Below, in pieces: positions 47,620-59,434 of a stretch of 64,000 bases of DNA. Position numbers and translations under genes: made by a program. The notes beneath the pieces are model-generated. The model was not told where the DNA came from. It was given only the letters and a program-made list of their open reading frames with translations, and made no database searches. The stretch covers positions 412,318 to 476,317 of the forward strand of contig JXTB01000018.1 in the NCBI GenBank assembly GCA_002914805.1, in the 5' to 3' direction. Numbering within the stretch: position 1 is the stretch's first letter; every line of letters begins with the position of its first letter. The DNA is from Parasponia andersonii (lineage: Eukaryota; Streptophyta; Magnoliopsida; Rosales; Cannabaceae).

Positions 47620-50573
47620 AATTAGGGGCCCTAATTACCTCCAGCCAGTCCCAGCACTTGGACCAGCCCCGGTGGTGGGTGACGTACCAGGGTCGGATTC
47701 ATCACTGGATACAATGACCGTGCCAGACCCTTCACCAGTTGAGACCCCGAGACTAGGCTAACCGCCAGGGGCTTCCAAAGTTCGGTCTGGCGGACCGAAA
47801 ATAGGGATAAGCACTTTGGCACCATAGGCGGACGTAGAGGGCCTGTCCTTTTCCGCAGTAAGCATCTTCAACACGTCAGCCGGGTACGTGATGCTGATCA
47901 CATCCCCAAGCTGCTGCATGTAGTGCTTGATAGAATAATGGTCTCTCTCGACGCCTTTCTGCTCGTCAAACTGGTCTGGCGTTATCACTTCAGCATGGCA
48001 TTCGAACTCTCTATTCTCCCAGCCAGACCTGTAACTTTCTGTAGAAAGGACGTCCACCTGCCTCTGGTACCTCGTTTTCAGTTTCTCCGCGTCTGCCAGC
48101 CTATCCTTCAGTGCTGCCAACCTGAGCTCCGCTTGCCGCTGCGATAAGTCGACCAAAAAAGTGTTAATGCCAGCAAGGTCCTCGTTGTGTTTCGAGACAT
48201 CTCCATATGAGCACCCATCAGATTTTTGTGATCCAAGAAGAGATATCGATTTACCTCGTTGGACCGGTCAAGTCTGCGTTGTGGAGAGTGGGCCTCTAGC
48301 TTGGCTGTCGCCTCGACTTTCCTCGCTTCCTTGGCGTCTTCAACAGCCCTGTCACGAGCGATGAAAGCCAGTCCCATCTCTCCCCCTGCGCTCTGCAACT
48401 CTTGCTCCTTGACCCTTAGCTCGTTCTGAGCCAGTCTGGTGGCCTCGGATTGGGCAAGTTTGTCAGCCTCTACCTCAGCCAGTCTCGCAGCCAGCTCCTC
48501 GCGTCTAGTCCTCTCGACGCTCAGAGCGTGAGCCACCGTGCTGCTGACCCTCGCCTCCTCGAGGCTCCGATATAAATCGAAGTCAGGCCTCAATTCGGCG
48601 AAGGCAGCCTCACTGCGCTCAGCCAGTGCAGAGCGGGAACTCAGCTTCTCGGTCAGACCCCTGACGCGAAAGGAATAGAAAGGCCGGATGGCAGCCAGCT
48701 GCAAGTTAAACAAAAAAGGGGGGGTCAGTGTTTAGCAAAGATATTGAAAAACATAGAAGCAACCGAGTGGACCAAACTTGCGCGAAGGTACGGCTCGTGA
48801 CAAGCTCGACGTTCTCCAAAGAGAGTGCCTCCAGCTCCGGCTCTGCAACTGGACCCTCTCTTTGGGCGTCGCCCGCACCTGGGGAACACGGCCCCGCCTC
48901 GCTAGCCGTGAGGACACCCTCTCCACCATCGAGCATGCCCCTGAAGCAGTGGCAGCAGGGGTGGAGGAAAGCTCGGCGCTACCGAGAGTGCCGTCGGCCA
49001 CGATGGGAGGTGGTGCGTCTCCTCTTGGCGGGCCGGTGCGCACTAACCTTCTTCTCATTAGAAGGGTCAGCATGGCCCCGTCGTCAACACTGTCAGACGA
49101 GGAGGTAACCCTGCCCCTCTTCTCCGCCCAACCCTCTTCTTCGTTAGATGAGCCGACCTCGTGTCGCCGCTTTATTGGGACCGGGGGAGGGGAAGATAGC
49201 TGGGACTTCAACCTCGGAGCCCCCCTACTTAGCTCGGCGATCTCCCCACCGAGGTAAATAGCACCTGATTTCGAACCGGAGTCAGGGGTGGACGAGGTTG
49301 GTGCAGCAGACTCCCCAGCCAGACTCAGCGGCATCTCCTCACCTCCATCTGCGTCAGAGCGAGGGACCGTAGGCACTTCATCTCCTGAGAGCACCACGAG
49401 ATGCCGGCCAGCGGGTGCCTTGGGGTGAGCCTTATGACCCGCGGCTCCCCCCTTGACGGGGGAAGGGTCAGCCGATGGGCCCGTCTCAGAACCTACAATG
49501 AAAAAGCAACATGTTTAGGTCACGGCCATAATCTGACCCACGAAGCTCAAGGATGCGAAGATGAACCCACCCCTAGCCCTCTTGGGGGCGGCGGCTTCCT
49601 CCCTGCGGAGCCTGACGCACTCCTTGGCCACCAACCTCACAGCTTCCTCGAGCTTGTGGCTAGACGGCGCCACCAGATCATTGGAGCCCACCAATTGGCT
49701 CGAAGCCGTGACCTGCCGACCCACTATGGCGATTCAATCATGTTCATCCCGGCGGAATCGGTTCAGGGCAGAGGTGTCAAGTCAGCTCTGCAGATGCTTC
49801 GTGATGACCCAGGTGTCCAGGGGAAAAGGAAGGTATGAAACCATCCTGGGCATCATATTCATCACCAGGGGGTTGAGAGTGGCCTGGATGTGCCGGCAGT
49901 CCCCAGGAGATCTGAAGATAACAATCCCCTCCAGGCCTTTGAGCCGCCCCGCTGGCAAACGAGGCTCGAACCTACTCTCTTCTGCCGAGGCTGCACAAGA
50001 CAAAATAATGTGAGTAATAACAAACGAGGAGAACACAGACCCAAAAATCACCACCAAGCAATTGCTCTGCAGGAAAGCTGAGGGAACTTGGAAATACTCC
50101 CCATTCACCCAAGGGGAGCACCACGCCCCTCTAACATAGTATAGCCTAGCGTGGGAGTCCCATTGCTTGTTTGACCTCAGCAAGTCCCAGAAGATATGAC
50201 GTCCCGGTAGTGGTTGGAGGTAAAAGGTAGGGTAGGAACCTTTCTTGAGAGTGAGGGTGAGTTTATAAGCATAAAAGACCACCTCTAGGTCGATATGCAG
50301 GTTGTAGAGAACTGACAGGGTGGAAAGCCCCATCAGAATCATGACCCCGTTTGCATTTAACTGTATCGGAGGAGGTAGAGGAAATTGTAGCCATTCCAAG
50401 TGTTTTCTGCCCAAGATAATAGAGCCTTCAGGGGCAGAAGGGCGAAGATATCAATCCCCAGGGCCCTCGACCCTTTGTAGTGTCACTCCACCAGGGAGGT
50501 AGAGTTGTCTCCTTAGTGAATCCAACTCTAAATCCGCGATGGGGCGCAATTCCTGATCTTGATTTGAAGCCAT
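47620..50573 (-). pseudogene. Antisense coding region of Gypsy copy B (Transposase_28-like)
   Basis: Reverse-strand coding segments running opposite to gag and pol. The start at 50571-50573 gives MASNQDQELRP. The first part (49990-50573) includes FPLPPPIQLNANGVMIL, YKLTLTLKKGSYPTFYL and a SNKQWDSHARLYYVRG stretch, resembling the family annotated as putative gypsy-type transposon (Pfam Transposase_28); this is recognition from memory. Later segments are Ser/Pro-rich with a basic VPIKRRHE motif (48732-49397), then a long Ala/Glu/Arg/Leu-rich likely coiled coil (48108-48713, 47758-48156). The spacing implies several introns, as known for antisense genes of Tat/Retand elements. Homologous to 1-2467 in copy A. 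Broken; role unknown. Confidence 0.65.
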
Positions 50574-50897
50574 TGTTTTGAATACGAGTGAAAGAGTAAA
50601 AGTCTCTAGAAGGGAGGAAATCGGAAACCCTAGAATTTTATGAGGCTAGAATGATTGAAGAATTTAGTAAAGTGGCAAATGAGCGTAATTGCGGCTTTTA
50701 TAAAGAGGGAGCTAAAGAGTTTTTCTGGAAAAGGGGAGAGCTAAGGAGACCGAACAGTCGGAACTTCGAAATTCAAACAGATTTCTTAACATGGGATGGC
50801 ATGCCTCCACGTCGGTAGGGAGGACCCACGTGCATCCCCCAGATTGGAGGTACGGATAAATGATTTCCCCACTTGACGGATACGAATCCATCAAGTA

Positions 50898-50912
50898 GGG
50901 AAATGGGGGCAG
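50898..50912 (+). other. Polypurine tract of Gypsy copy B
   Basis: AGGGAAATGGGGGCAG-type purine run just before the 3' LTR start TGTGGGA; an equivalent lies at 2791-2806 in copy A. Confidence 0.7.
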
Positions 50913-50913
50913 T

Positions 50914-51744
50914 TGTGGGAACCGTTCCCAAGTCATACGTCACGTGGACGATTAAGCGGCAGAACAGGTCACAAAAGGGGCCCACCGTCCGACAGGTGTC
51001 GAGAGTGATTAGCTAAAGGCCACGCGGGTCACATGTGATATCACAATCGGCCATTGGGCCGTCCGAGGTTAGGGCCGAGCCCATCACAGACCCTGGATAG
51101 TCTCGGCCCAGTCCGATCCTTACCTCGACAGCTGGGGGGTCGGAAGCCCCAAGGGTCTTCCACCAGAATACAATGGAAAGTAACTCACAACTCTAGACCC
51201 AGACAGAGCATTTAATGCGATCTAGGGTAGGCGTGCGCAAGGGGCAAGCCATCTTGACAGAACGGCGATTTGTCCAAATCTCACCCCTGACAGACTCAAG
51301 CCGTAGGAGGCAGCGGAAATCAGGCTACGGTGATATAGAGGAGATCACGGTAATCTCAGCCCGTGACCTCTGGGAAAAATTTCGAAAAGAAAGGTACTCA
51401 GTCCTGAGATTGAGACCCGCATGTTTCACAATCTCAGGACTATAAATATATGAGCCATGTGTTCCCGAGAGGGGCATGTACGCTTACAAAAAGAAGTATA
51501 TAAAAAAAAGCTTATGAGCAAGAAACAAATATATACTTATATAGAACTAATTCCTTGCTACCCTAAATAAAAGATAGACTACTGACTTAAGTATCGGAGA
51601 GTCTTTGCAGGTGGTCACCTCTTCCTCTCCGACCCTGCCTGTAGTTCAGAGCACTTTGGGATAGCGAGGACACATGGACAGTTGGAGAATATAGCATCAG
51701 TGGTTCAGAAACACGTGGACGGCTGGTGAGAAACCGTTCCAACC
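50914..51744 (+). repeat. 3' LTR of Gypsy copy B
   Basis: 831 bp, TGTGGGAACCG to TTCCAACC, followed by the target duplication GATGT (51745-51749). It differs from the 5' LTR at roughly one position in twenty by eye. Confidence 0.92.
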
Positions 51745-51749
51745 GATGT

Positions 51750-53000
51750 ATTAGGTGCTAAAACTCATTTCGGCACCAAATGGAGGTGCCGCATTTCATA
51801 TTGGATGCGACGCTGCACACAGCTAGCTGAGATGTAAGAAGAGCTAGAGGTTGGCGATCTTGAGCCTATAAATACAGGTTTCTTCAGTGAGAGAAAGGAA
51901 ATCCCAGTAAGGGTGAGTATCTCGGTAAGAGATTAGGATTCTAGTGAGAAAAATATAATGGCTCCTTAAGCATATAAATATTATGAGCGCATCTGGCTCC
52001 ACAATATGGATAATACTTTATGGGTATTACGGATATGCTTTCTAGAGGGAGTATTTTCTTAGGATCATGTGTCTAATCCCAAAACAAAGAGTTCTCAGTA
52101 ACTAAACTTGTTTGTATGAGAAGCTGTAAGGTTTATTGAAAGCTTAAGTATATTTAGGCTTTGGGTTGTGTGACATATGAGTGAGTATTTGTAAACAATT
52201 GTAAGCCTTTTTTCCTATAGTAAAAAATTTGTAGTAGTCTCATAGACTTAACCTAAATTAGGTAAACCACATAAATTATGTGTTTTCTTGTTTCACTTTA
52301 TTTTATCGCTTACATAATTTTTGTGTGTCTACCGGGGTGAGGTGGTTATTTCTTCTCCAACAACTAGAAGATATTGTTCACATGTATGATACTATTCACA
52401 TATACAATATTATTCACATATATAGTACTATTCACTTATACAATAAATGAGGAGTGGAAATGTGATTTTTCTCCAACACAAAATCACGGTGAGAATTAGA
52501 TTGCATAATTTAATTAATCTATGGTGAAGGCGTAACTCTAGATCAAGTAATCTGTATGTAATTATTGCTTCGATTAAATTTACTCTAATTCTTAATGCGT
52601 TAGTCTAGACTAATTAAGCATATATGATATTATCTAGCTAATAAAATTTAGATAAAGAACTTGTTTTATCTAGTGATAATTGATAGAGTACGGGGTTAGT
52701 GAGCACATGTCTGTTGTCTACAGTTGATAATTCTGAATAGTAATTGATTATAGAATTTTAGTAACTAATTTAATAGGAGTGTCTAGTGGTAGAGAGAGAT
52801 CATTAAACCTATTTATTTTATTATTGTTTGCACTTCCTTGTCTTTATCTAGTTTTAGTTCTTTATTTTAATTCCCTCTAAATCTTAGGATTAATAACGTG
52901 TTGATTAGACTAGTATCTCGTGGGATCGAACCTTTTTGCCACTGGACTAGATTTTACTAAGTTTCCCTGTGGTTTTTAGGGGAGTGATATAAAGTATTAT
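51750..53000 (+). repeat. Retroelement-like remnants
   Basis: No gene. 51750-52380 has a CCTATAAATACAGG promoter-like motif at 51867-51880 and LTR-like text. 52440-53000 resembles 36940-37500 in opposite orientation and carries GTGGGATCGAACC near 52919. Limits and family could not be fixed. The 51750 edge is the target site into which copy B inserted, so copy B probably landed in or beside this repeat. Confidence 0.4.
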
Positions 53001-54066
53001 AAAATCTAATTTGACTAAGTTAAAGACTGCTACTAGAGGAACCAAAAAGCTTCATCGTGAATGGATAATAATGCCTCATCATGGAAGGATTAAATATCCT
53101 TATCATGGAGGGACTATCAAATATATTGTAGGGGATTTTTTTTTTCTTAGTTGAGAAAAAGAAATAAAATATTTTGCTTCGGAACCTGGAATTAGGCCAG
53201 TAATGCACGCACCCAAGCCGTACTGCCCTTCTCAAATCGGAGAAAATTAACTCACCAAGACATGTGCTCAGTTGTATGGATGAATTATGGTGTTTAAAAT
53301 CATATAAACACATAAATAAATAAAAGATAGAAATATAAGAAAACAATCTATCTAATAATGCTAATAATGCTAGATATTTTAAATAATTTACTGAATTTTT
53401 AATAACACATGTGATAAATTAATTGTTATGGTTTAATTGATGAATATATCAAATTTATTTGTAGTAAGTTTCAATATATTAATTAAACGGTTATAATATA
53501 AAATTTCAATAAATTAGTTGGAATACTAGCATTATCTTCAAAAGAAAAGACTTTGCATATTTTATTTTATATTTTTTTTATATCTAGATTTTCTTGGAAC
53601 GGGGCACTTAGATCATGAAAAAACGGTTAAAGCAAATTGAATAGACATTCCCAATTAGAGTTTACATTCGCTGTGATTCTTAGAAAGATAATACATGGTA
53701 AGGAACACAAGAAAATAATGAATCATACGAGTTAAAGATATACCAAGACCCACCAACAGAAAGATCTGCTCATATTTCTTGAATTTTCTATTTTGTTAAT
53801 TATTTTGTTTATAAGAAAATCCAAAAGGGATTTAAACAAATCTCAGTTTAGCATTAACTGAAAAACCATAAACGAAAAATTAAAATAACAAAATACATAT
53901 ATCCACTCCAAATAATCCTATTAAAAAGGGTTAAAAGGAGATAGATCTAAAAAAGGAAACTGGAAACCATGATCATGATTAGGAAGGAGTCTGGTAGATT
54001 CGATCAAAATTGAATCATAATATATACATATATATATATACATGCCTTTTCGCCGGGGACCAGAGA
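53001..54066. other. AT-rich spacer
   Basis: No gene recognised; short open frames only. It ends in a TA-rich stretch (54022-54041). Confidence 0.5.
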
Positions 54067-54280
54067 CAGTACTAGAAATATTAGTTTTAGCAGCATTTTT
54101 ATAAGGTATTTGTAAAAAATGCCGCAAAGAATTTAGAAATGCGGCATTTTTTTTAATTTTCTTTAAAAATAATATCATTTAATTAAATGTTGCAAAATTT
54201 CGGTAATTTTATTTTAAATGCTGCAAATTACGGCACTTTTACGAGAATACCGCCAAAATTTACTACATTTAAACTATTTA
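54067..54280 (+). mobile_element. CACTA-like transposon end (remnant)
   Basis: Starts CAGTACTAGAAATATTAG, one step from the CACTACTAGAAAT type of CACTA terminus. Repeated subterminal motifs follow: ATGCCGCAAA, ATGCGGCATT, ATGTTGCAAA, ATGCTGCAAA and TACGGCAC, in both orientations. CACTA elements have such subterminal repeats. The opposite terminus was not found. Confidence 0.45.
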
Positions 54281-54439
54281 TCTTGAAACATTCAAAATTG
54301 TATTCTTATGTTAAAAAGAAAATTTTTTATTTCAAAGTTCACTTTGGGTTATAATTGAATTTTCTCAATAGGAATAGGTTTACAGTATTTTCATTTTGTC
54401 CCAAAAAGGCACTTTTATTTTTTTTGGCAGTGAGAATGA

Positions 54440-55030
54440 GTAGGCTTTGTAATAACCAACGAGGAGTTACTAGAAAACCTCCGATCTACCAAAGATTAGT
54501 GCTAAGCGTTTTGGTCTTATAACAATCATAGTTAGCTTTGTAACAACCAGTAAGGAGTTTCTAGAAAACTCTTAATCTGTCAAGCATTAGTGTTAGGCAT
54601 TTTTTGGCCATATAACATCCATAATTAGCTTTAATGGATTTATTCCAATTGAAAACATGGTGTGTAACCTCCCACTCTAAATGGCTATAAAAGGAGAGTT
54701 TCTTCTCCTCATTTTGCACATCAATCAGAAGTATTCCTCTTTGATTTTCTCTACCATTCTCTCACAATTTCTCTAGTTTTTGAGTGTTCTTGAGTTCTTA
54801 AGTTTACTACCTAAAGTTCTTCGAGTGTTTAGGAATTTCGTAACTAGAGTTCTTAGTGTACTGGAATTCAAAGCAATCTAGTTCGTAGAGTAGAGGTGTT
54901 AGTACTTCACCTGCTACTCTTCGTCGTTGTATCCTAGAAAACTGATGCTTACTAAAATTCTCAAGCATTCTAATAGAAGGAACAAATCAGTTTTAAGGAT
55001 ACTGTGACTAGACAGGCCTCGAGTAAGTTT
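54440..55030 (+). repeat. LTR-like remnant with TATA motif
   Basis: GGCTATAAAAGGAGAG at 54684-54699 followed by pyrimidine-rich text and CAATCAGAAG resembles a Copia-type LTR promoter region. A phrase TTTGTAA(T/C)AACCA..AGGAGTT is duplicated (54446 and 54536). No paired LTR or pol domain seen here. Confidence 0.35.
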
Positions 55031-55541
55031 TCGAAATGCTATTAAAATTCCGTTTAATAACTTTATATATTTGTTTTAAAGTTTGTTATAAAATTTGTTA
55101 TATTCACTTGTGAGCTTATATATTGCATATTATATTATATTCATTCGTGACCATATAAATTACGTGATATTGTTTTCTACAAGAACAGGCCAAAATATGG
55201 GCACAATTATACAAGAAAATATACAAGCACAGAAGCAATATGAACAAAATATGCGTTCGACACAATTAGCATGTTTGGCCACATGACAAGCCATTCTGTC
55301 TTCCTTATACTATTTGGTATTAGTACTCTGTACTTAAGTAATTATAGCTCAAAGCTAAAGAGCCAAAGCCAAAAAGCCAAAATTTGAAATTAAAGAAAAG
55401 TTTATGTGGTATACATAAAGGAACTGGCCCGGGGTACTAATTATAAGGACAGTACTTTCAAAAATTTCAAAGCCAGATCTAGCTCCAACATATTAAAGAA
55501 GCTAGATGCAAATTAAGCGTGTATATATATATATATATATA
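55031..55541. other. AT-rich spacer
   Basis: No gene recognised; ends in a (TA)n tract (55522-55541) next to the MITE below. Confidence 0.5.
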
Positions 55542-55766
55542 GATTGTCAATCCAATTGGTTTTTTTTTTCTTTTATTTATGGGTAGATATTTTTTTTTAG
55601 CCGTTAATGATCCAATGGCTATAATAAAGTGTATTAAAAGACTGCATCATTAATGCTCTTTCTCTCTCTTACTTTTTATAATAAAAAAATGTGCATGCTA
55701 AATTTTCATTGGCCAAATTAATACCTATGTATAGGGAAAAAAAAAATACCTACTGGATTGGTGCCC
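55542..55766 (+). mobile_element. (TA)n-flanked MITE, copy 2
   Basis: 225 bp, GATTGTCAATCCAATTGG to CTGGATTGGTGCCC, with TA repeats on both sides. Matches copy 1 in inverted orientation and copy 3 in direct orientation. Confidence 0.75.
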
Positions 55767-55780
55767 ATATATATATATAT

Positions 55781-56013
55781 TGTCAATTTAGTAGGTTTTT
55801 TTTTTTTTACTTATGCATAGATATTTTTCTTTTAGCCATTAGATTATCATCTAAATGTGATCTAAAGGTTATAATAAAGTGTATGAAAAGACATGCATCA
55901 TTAATGTTTTTTTTCCTCTTATTTTTTATATAAAAAAATATACATGATAAATTTTTATTGGGGAGAATAATATCTATGTATAAGTAAAAACAAATAGTTA
56001 TTGGATTGGTGTT
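55781..56013 (+). mobile_element. (TA)n-flanked MITE, copy 3
   Basis: 233 bp, TGTCAATTTAGTAGG to TTGGATTGGTGTT. It is separated from copy 2 only by a 14-bp AT tract and followed by another (56014-56027). More diverged than copies 1 and 2. Confidence 0.75.
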
Positions 56014-56027
56014 TATATATATATATA

Positions 56028-56814
56028 ATGTTGATCTTTGTTGTCGTGCTAACATGAGAGGTAACTGGGGCACTTATGCAAAATGAGTTGGATATGCCTT
56101 TTGTTATGATAAATTGTTAAAAATTCAAATTTTAAACTACAAAGATCAATGAAGTAGTTGGACATGGATAAGGTCTTAAAGAGCAATTTCATGAGAATGG
56201 TAAGCTATCTTCTTTTTTTTTTGTTTGTCCTTTTTGGGGGAGCATTAAGTTAGTATCTATCTTACAATCTTTTGTAATTTATTATTCACTATTATAAGCT
56301 CATTCCTATTTTAGTGGATCTATTATCAGATCGTTTCCTATTCTGCATTTGAATCGGCTGAGATTTTGTAAAATATTGCTAACTCAACATTTTGGACTGT
56401 AATTGGTGTTAGGAATTGTTAAAGCTAATTTTAACAAATATTGTAGTAAACTAAAATTATAAGCTGATATTTGAATGGGAACTATATTTACACGCCAAAT
56501 AGCATAAAGGTACCCATAATCTAAATTAACCTGATTGAATAATAATTTAACATTTTTAATTTTTAGTATCGGTATCCCTTACCATCCCTAAAATAGATAT
56601 TTCTATTTATCCTATCAATTTTATTCACTTGTCAATTTTGACACCCTAGTGATATTAAGGCATTATATTTTTTTCAAAGTTACAAATATACCCTTATTAA
56701 TTAAAAAAATTAAAAATAATTCAGTGAAACAAATACCTTGATTTGTTCGATGTTTTTATATATCAAATAGAGTTTGTTTGTTTTTTAGTAAGAGTTAGTA
56801 TATGTTTTTGGATG

Positions 56815-56864
<50 letters not shown>

Positions 56865-57792
56865 TTATAACAATACTGATATAAGACTTTTTTGATTGAT
56901 TAGTTAAGAAAAGGAACTCTAAAAAATAACTACCGTGATTTTGCATAAGAACGAGGGAAAAGAAAAAGATGATTCAAATGCAAGACTTTTAGANTAAATG
57001 GAGTTGAGAATTAGGGCCTCTTTCACCAGTGCCATGGTCATTATCTTTTGGAATTGATGAACACAATTCAAAATAACAATAAAAGCAATAATAATGATAA
57101 TTACAATAGTTATAACTATAATTATAATAAGGACTGGAAATAGATATTTGTGAGAAAGTTTAATGAAAGTCTTATTTATAATATGGGTGGCAGGATAGTG
57201 GGATGTAATTATTAAGAGCGAATTATCATAAATTTGATTATTAAAATATATAAATTGTATATTTTAGTCTTTTTACTTAAGAATAAATACGTAATAAAAT
57301 TTTGAAAAAACAAAGGTGCCTTACGCTACTTGGGATGCAAATATAACTTTCCGATAATTGCCAATTCAAAGCTTCGACTAAGGTTAGCACTGGATATATA
57401 TACGAGGACTTAACATTATCGTGCTAATAATTTGTTGGACCACTTGGGTCTGGTTACCAAATAAATAAATTAAAACAAAGCAGGTTAAGCAATTAAAATC
57501 TTATCCACTAATGAAGTATTGAAAGAAACAATTACTTTTATATCTCTTAATACAATGTCAGAGATCATGTGCTCAAGTTCAAATGTGAAAACAAATACGA
57601 CAAACACGTTTAATTATTAAACCGAATTTAGTAAACTTTTATTTGTCTAGTCAAATAAGGCTAGAATTTCCCAAAATATAGAATTGGAAACATATTGTGA
57701 AATTTAGAAGCGATGGGACATAATGCCCGATATGCAATATATAATGCAAATAGTCACTATAGGAATTTAATGATTTATATGTAAAATGAGTG
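56028..57792. other. AT-rich spacer
   Basis: No gene recognised. Contains a (GA)n tract at 56820-56861 and one N at 56994. Open frames are short and low in complexity. Confidence 0.5.
56820..56861. repeat. (GA)n microsatellite
   Basis: About 20 uninterrupted GA dinucleotides. Confidence 0.9.
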
Positions 57793-57797
57793 TGGCA

Positions 57798-58286
57798 TGT
57801 TAGGAAATTTTATTTTCTATATTGGGCCACATATTTTAACAATTATATTGGGCCATATTAATCTTAAGCAGAAGCAAACTTGATAAGTGATTAAGTAAAG
57901 CTAGATCAGAATATCCAACTGGATTTGTATACTAATGCCCTATTAGTCACTCAGTTGGGTTTGATGGATACCCAATAAGAACTAGTTAAAAAACTTATTA
58001 GGGTTATAATTCTTGCAGCCCAAATTTCATGTACGCTCAATTCTTTATAACCTACCATTAATTACAGAGAATTTCATCTGAGTGACGTTAGGGTTTAGGC
58101 TATACAAGATCAAAACCTTCTAAACATCATCTCTTGTTTACGCTTTTGCCTTCGGTCTCTCCATCTCTAATCCTCTACAGATTAGCCATAGACTCAGGTA
58201 TATTCAACAAACACTAACTTGTCAATTTAGCACGAATGATTTAGGATTTCTATTTAGTTTATCTACAATCCTAATATCATCCAACA
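57798..58286 (+). repeat. 5' LTR of the Copia fossil
   Basis: 489 bp, TGTTAGGAAATTTTA to CATCCAACA. Its right end is set by the primer-binding site two bases later; its left start is the canonical TG and is less certain. Confidence 0.7.
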
Positions 58287-58288
58287 AG

Positions 58289-58300
58289 TGGTATCTGAGC
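58289..58300 (+). other. Primer-binding site, initiator-Met tRNA type
   Basis: TGGTATCTGAGC, one mismatch from TGGTATCAGAGC, the usual Copia site complementary to initiator methionine tRNA. Confidence 0.85.
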
Positions 58301-59434
58301 ATATTTTCATGTTAAATCAATTGGGTTAATCATGCATGACTTTAGTTTTGATAATCTATGTTTATTAAGTTTTCTAGGTTTTGGATTATTCATGCATGAT
58401 CTATGATTTTTTTCGTGATATGTTGAATATTTTAATGTTATGAGGGTTTATTTCTAGATTTTAGGATCGTTAATTGTGATTATTAAGGATTAAAATTGAT
58501 GATTTGAGATATTTTGGCGTTTTGGATAATTTTCGGATTGGAAATTTTTTTCCAGAAAATCGGTCTAGCATCGTGGCACTGGGTGATAGAGAGACAAACA
58601 TTGCGGGCTCGTGTTCTGGGTTTAACTAGAACACTGAGCGCCACGACCCTACTTCAGTTTTTGGCCAGCACCATAGCGCTAGCTTCCTAGCGATGCAGCA
58701 CTGACTTTTCAGGTATATGGGTCAATTTTTGACCCAATTTCAGTTTTTTGGTATGTTTTTAGGTAAAATTGAGTTGTTTTCAACCTAATTCAAGAGGATC
58801 CAATCCAAGACATAATCAATAAAGATTAATTACTCGAAATCAATTTAGGTAGCAACCTGCATTTATCTGTTGAAAACTCTGTTTGGCTTTTAGAGTTGAT
58901 AAATGTTACAAACTCAATTGCTTTTGTTCTGTATTTATGAAAATCTTATTTGGCTTGGGCATTTCTGGATGATTTTCATTGCACCATTTGTCTTGTACGT
59001 TAGATTTAACACAATATGTTGCCAAAGTAACTTTTGTTGTGCAGTTTTATTTAGTCTAACATATAAAGATATCATGAATTTGTTGTTAATATGGGTAATT
59101 ACCAGTCCAAAAGAAAGTGATCATTTAGCACGACAATAAACACACATGTGATGGTAAATGTGTGACGGTTGTTCGATTTCCATATGAATAATAAATTGGC
59201 CTAAAGGAAGATTTGTTATTTTACAGGATTTACTGTCAGTGTTTGATCATTGCACTTGAGAGTACCACTTGTAAGTTAATACGTCGACCCAAAGGAAGAC
59301 CTATTAATATTGTGCTAACTATCTTGTGATGGTAGCCCACCTTATGTGATTATGTGATATATGTCATGTTTGTATATTTTATGATTAAATTGTATGCCTA
59401 TATATGATATTTAAGTTGTGAGTATATTTAATTT

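Larger units (their letters stand above)
39329..51744 (+). mobile_element. Ty3/Gypsy LTR retrotransposon, Tat-like, copy B
   Basis: 12.4 kb element with two LTRs (39329-40160, 50914-51744) and a perfect 5-bp target duplication GATGT (39324-39328, 51745-51749). Parts in order: primer-binding region, gag, an inverted second copy of the leader/gag start, RNase H, a second (archaeal-type) RNase H, integrase, 3' tandem-repeat arrays, an antisense coding region, purine tract and 3' LTR. The second RNase H just before integrase and the antisense region point to the Tat lineage. The element is broken, with many breaks, and internally rearranged. LTR identity by eye is about 95 percent, so insertion was probably a few million years ago at usual plant rates (rough inference). 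Confidence 0.92.
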
